NCBI RefSeq assembly: GCF_016860525.1
Contig: NZ_BNEA01000015.1
Span: 4,278,001-4,342,000, forward strand
Length of the DNA: 64,000 bases
Source: Streptomyces rubradiris
GTDB lineage: Bacteria > Actinomycetota > Actinomycetes > Streptomycetales > Streptomycetaceae
Direction of reading: 5' to 3'
Shown here one piece after another: positions 61,810 to 64,000 of the stretch. The notes beneath the pieces were generated by a model. The model made no database searches. It was given only the letters and a program-made list of their open reading frames with translations, and was not told the DNA's origin. How positions within the stretch are numbered: position 1 is the stretch's first letter; each line of letters begins with the position of its first letter. The position numbers and the translations under genes are program-made.

Positions 61810-62054
61810 CGCCGTCCGCTCCGCCGGTCCCGGTCGGCCACTGTGACGTGCGTCTATGCCACCCGGTTTGCCTTCGAGGGGGGTGGGTGCGTATGGTGGT
61901 AGATCGTTTGATCCCATTTGCCCGGCGCCACCACAGAGCGCGCCGTGTGGCGCGTACTCTCCTTTGCCGTGGCGGACCGCATCGAGGCGGTCGTGAGCGA
62001 ATCACGGAGTTGACGGGCGCGTGCCGACGAGACTCCGGAAGGTTTCGCATTCGC

Positions 62055-64000
62055 ATGTCCGTGTCCAGTACTGACCAGATCGTCATGTCCGAGAACGAGA
62101 ACGAACTCGACGTGACGAACGAGGTCACCGAGGCCCCCGAGGCCGCTGACACCACCCCCCAGACCACCTTCGCCGACCTCGGCCTCCCCGAGGGCATCGT
62201 GCGCAAGCTCGCGCAGAACGGCGTGACGACCCCCTTCCCGATCCAGGCCGCGACCATCCCGGACGCCCTGGCCGGCAAGGACATCCTCGGCCGTGGCCGC
62301 ACCGGCTCCGGCAAGACCCTCTCCTTCGGTCTGCCGACCCTGGCCCTGCTGGCCGAGGGCCGTACCGAGAAGAAGCGGCCCCGCGCCGTCATCCTCACCC
62401 CGACCCGCGAACTGGCCATGCAGGTCGCCGACGCCCTCCAGCCCTACGGCGACGTCCTGGGCCTGAAGATGAAGGTCGTCTGCGGCGGCACGTCCATGGG
62501 CAACCAGATCTACGCCCTGGAGCGCGGCGTGGACATCCTCGTCGCCACCCCGGGCCGGCTGCGCGACATCATCAACCGCGGCGCCTGCTCCCTGGAGGAC
62601 GTGCGGATCGCCGTCCTGGACGAGGCCGACCAGATGTCCGACCTGGGCTTCCTGCCCGAGGTCACCGAGCTGCTCGACCAGGTCCCGGCCGGCGGCCAGC
62701 GCATGCTCTTCTCCGCCACGATGGAGAACGAGATCCAGACCCTGGTCGACCGCTACCTGAAGGACCCGGTCTCCCACGAGGTGGACGCGGCCCAGGGCGC
62801 GGTGACGACCATGTCGCACCACATCCTCATCGTGAAGCCCAAGGACAAGGCGCCGGTCACCGCCGCGATCGCCTCCCGCAAGGGCCGCACGATCATCTTC
62901 GTCCGCACCCAGCTGGGCGCCGACCGCGTCGCCGAGCAGCTGCGCGACGCCGGGGTGAAGGCCGACGCGCTGCACGGCGGCATGACCCAGGGCGCCCGCA
63001 CCCGGACCCTGGCGGACTTCAAGGACGGGTACGTGAACGTGCTCGTCGCCACCGACGTCGCCGCCCGCGGCATCCACGTCGACGGCATCGACCTGGTCCT
63101 GAACGTGGACCCGGCCGGCGACCACAAGGACTACCTGCACCGGGCCGGCCGTACCGCCCGCGCGGGCCGTACCGGCACCGTCGTCTCGCTCTCCCTGCCG
63201 CACCAGCGGCGCCAGATCTTCCGCCTCATGGAGGACGCCGGCGTCGACGCGGCCCGCCACATCATCCAGGGCGGTGCCGCCTTCGACCCGGAGGTCGCCG
63301 AGATCACCGGCGCCCGCTCGATGACCGAGGTCCAGGCCGAGTCCGCCGCCAACGCCGCCCAGCAGGCCGAGCGCGAGGTCGCCCAGCTCACCAAGCAGCT
63401 GGAGCGCGCCCAGCGCCGCGCGACCGAGCTGCGCGAGGAGGCCGACCGGCTGGTGGCCCGGGTCGCCCGCGAGCGCGGCGAGGACCCGGAGACCGCGGTG
63501 GCCGAGGCCCAGGCGACGGCCGCGGAGCAGCTCGCCGTGGCCGAGGAGCCGGCGGAGCGCGAGACCGAGCGCGAGGAGCGCCCGGCGGCGGCACCGTACG
63601 AGCGCCGGGAGCGGCGCGGTTCCGAGCGCCGTGACGACCGTCGCGAGGACCGTGGCGACCGCCGTTCCTTCGACCGGGACCGTGGTTTCGAGCGCCGTGA
63701 CGACCGCGGTGGGCGTGGTTTCGAGCGCCGTGACGACCGGGGCGACCGCCGTCCCTTCGACCGTGACCGTGACCGGGACCGTGGTTTCGAGCGCCGTGAC
63801 GACCGCGGTGGCCGTGGTTTCGAGCGTCGCGACGACCGGGGTGGCCGTGGCTTCGAGCGCCGGGACGACCGTCGTGACGACCGGGGCGACCGCCGCCCCT
63901 TCGACCGTGACCGTGACCGGGACCGTGGTTTCGAGCGCCGTGACGACCGGGGCGGCCGTGGCTTCGAGCGCCGGGACGACCGCCGGGACGACCGGGGCGG
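62055..64000 (+). CDS. DEAD-box RNA helicase, truncated by window end
   Basis: 648 residues are visible; the frame is still open at 64000. Q-motif TTFADLGLPEGIVRKLAQNGVTTPFPIQAATIP, Walker A G81-RTGSGKT88, PTRELAMQ, DEAD at 189-192, SAT in MLFSATMENEIQ and the helicase C motifs VATDVAARGIHVDGIDLVLNVD and HRAGRTARAGRTG are complete. After a coiled-coil segment (~residues 440-500) comes a long Arg/Asp/Gly tail of repeated GFERRDDR units, typical of RNA-binding tails. Such helicases unwind mRNA and rRNA, often in cold. ATG 62055 has a weak, distant GGAAGG; the 245-bp upstream gap is promoter-like. Confidence 0.95.
   Translation, partial: MSVSSTDQIVMSENENELDVTNEVTEAPEAADTTPQTTFADLGLPEGIVRKLAQNGVTTPFPIQAATIPDALAGKDILGRGRTGSGKTLSFGLPTLALLAEGRTEKKRPRAVILTPTRELAMQVADALQPYGDVLGLKMKVVCGGTSMGNQIYALERGVDILVATPGRLRDIINRGACSLEDVRIAVLDEADQMSDLGFLPEVTELLDQVPAGGQRMLFSATMENEIQTLVDRYLKDPVSHEVDAAQGAVTTMSHHILIVKPKDKAPVTAAIASRKGRTIIFVRTQLGADRVAEQLRDAGVKADALHGGMTQGARTRTLADFKDGYVNVLVATDVAARGIHVDGIDLVLNVDPAGDHKDYLHRAGRTARAGRTGTVVSLSLPHQRRQIFRLMEDAGVDAARHIIQGGAAFDPEVAEITGARSMTEVQAESAANAAQQAEREVAQLTKQLERAQRRATELREEADRLVARVARERGEDPETAVAEAQATAAEQLAVAEEPAERETEREERPAAAPYERRERRGSERRDDRREDRGDRRSFDRDRGFERRDDRGGRGFERRDDRGDRRPFDRDRDRDRGFERRDDRGGRGFERRDDRGGRGFERRDDRRDDRGDRRPFDRDRDRDRGFERRDDRGGRGFERRDDRRDDRG

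Overview
The window is chromosomal DNA from a Streptomyces (actinobacterium). Base composition is very high in G+C, starts are often GTG, and the genes recognised are typical of the genus: bldC, two SigB-type sigma factors, an Lsr2-type nucleoid protein, DUF3073, DUF6274, valine dehydrogenase and DmdR/IdeR-type iron boxes. From memory, the order (sigN-sigF-tadA-upp ... dnaX-purD ... purC ... lsrL-purSQL ... purF-purM-vdh-bldC-hrpA) resembles the SCO4030-SCO4100 part of the S. coelicolor chromosome. A perfect parS site fits a position in the origin-proximal arm. That placement was not checked by alignment.

0-11 kb holds a MarR/MFS efflux pair, a lipoprotein, two tandem sigma factors (probably sigN and sigF), small conserved genes, tRNA-Ser(CGA), tadA with its usual partner, and upp. 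11-20 kb holds a HerA-like ATPase broken by a one-base frameshift, membrane and repair genes, and an iron-regulated divergent locus. That locus pairs a siderophore-interacting reductase with an unusual penicillin-acylase/siderophore-acyltransferase fusion, followed by a cupin, a 40-bp tandem repeat and an SDR. 20.47-25.77 kb is a small genomic island. It is bounded by a 54-bp duplication of the 3' part of tRNA-Ser(GGA) and carries an Mrr-like endonuclease, a serine hydrolase and an NsdA-like regulator, but no integrase.

25.9-48 kb is the core purine and replication stretch. It contains SRP RNA, dnaX, purD, a decayed M48-like membrane protein, a DMFase-like protein, purC, a two-component/ABC operon between two identical tRNA-Gly(GCC) genes, an atypical tRNA-Gly(UCC), lsrL, purSQL, purF and purM. 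These pur genes supply the PRPP-to-AIR-to-SAICAR steps of IMP synthesis except those encoded elsewhere (purN, purE/K, purB, purH). 48-64 kb has DUF3073, valine dehydrogenase, bldC, a large HrpA helicase, membrane and lipoprotein genes, a tRNA Glu-Asp-Phe cluster containing parS, a membrane metallophosphoesterase, a small zincin and the start of a DEAD-box RNA helicase that runs off the window.

The most interesting items are the iron-boxed acylase-acyltransferase fusion, the tRNA-Gly(UCC) whose D- and T-loop changes mirror cell-wall-dedicated glycine tRNAs, the integrase-less tRNA-bounded island, and a 25-bp palindrome upstream of bldC.
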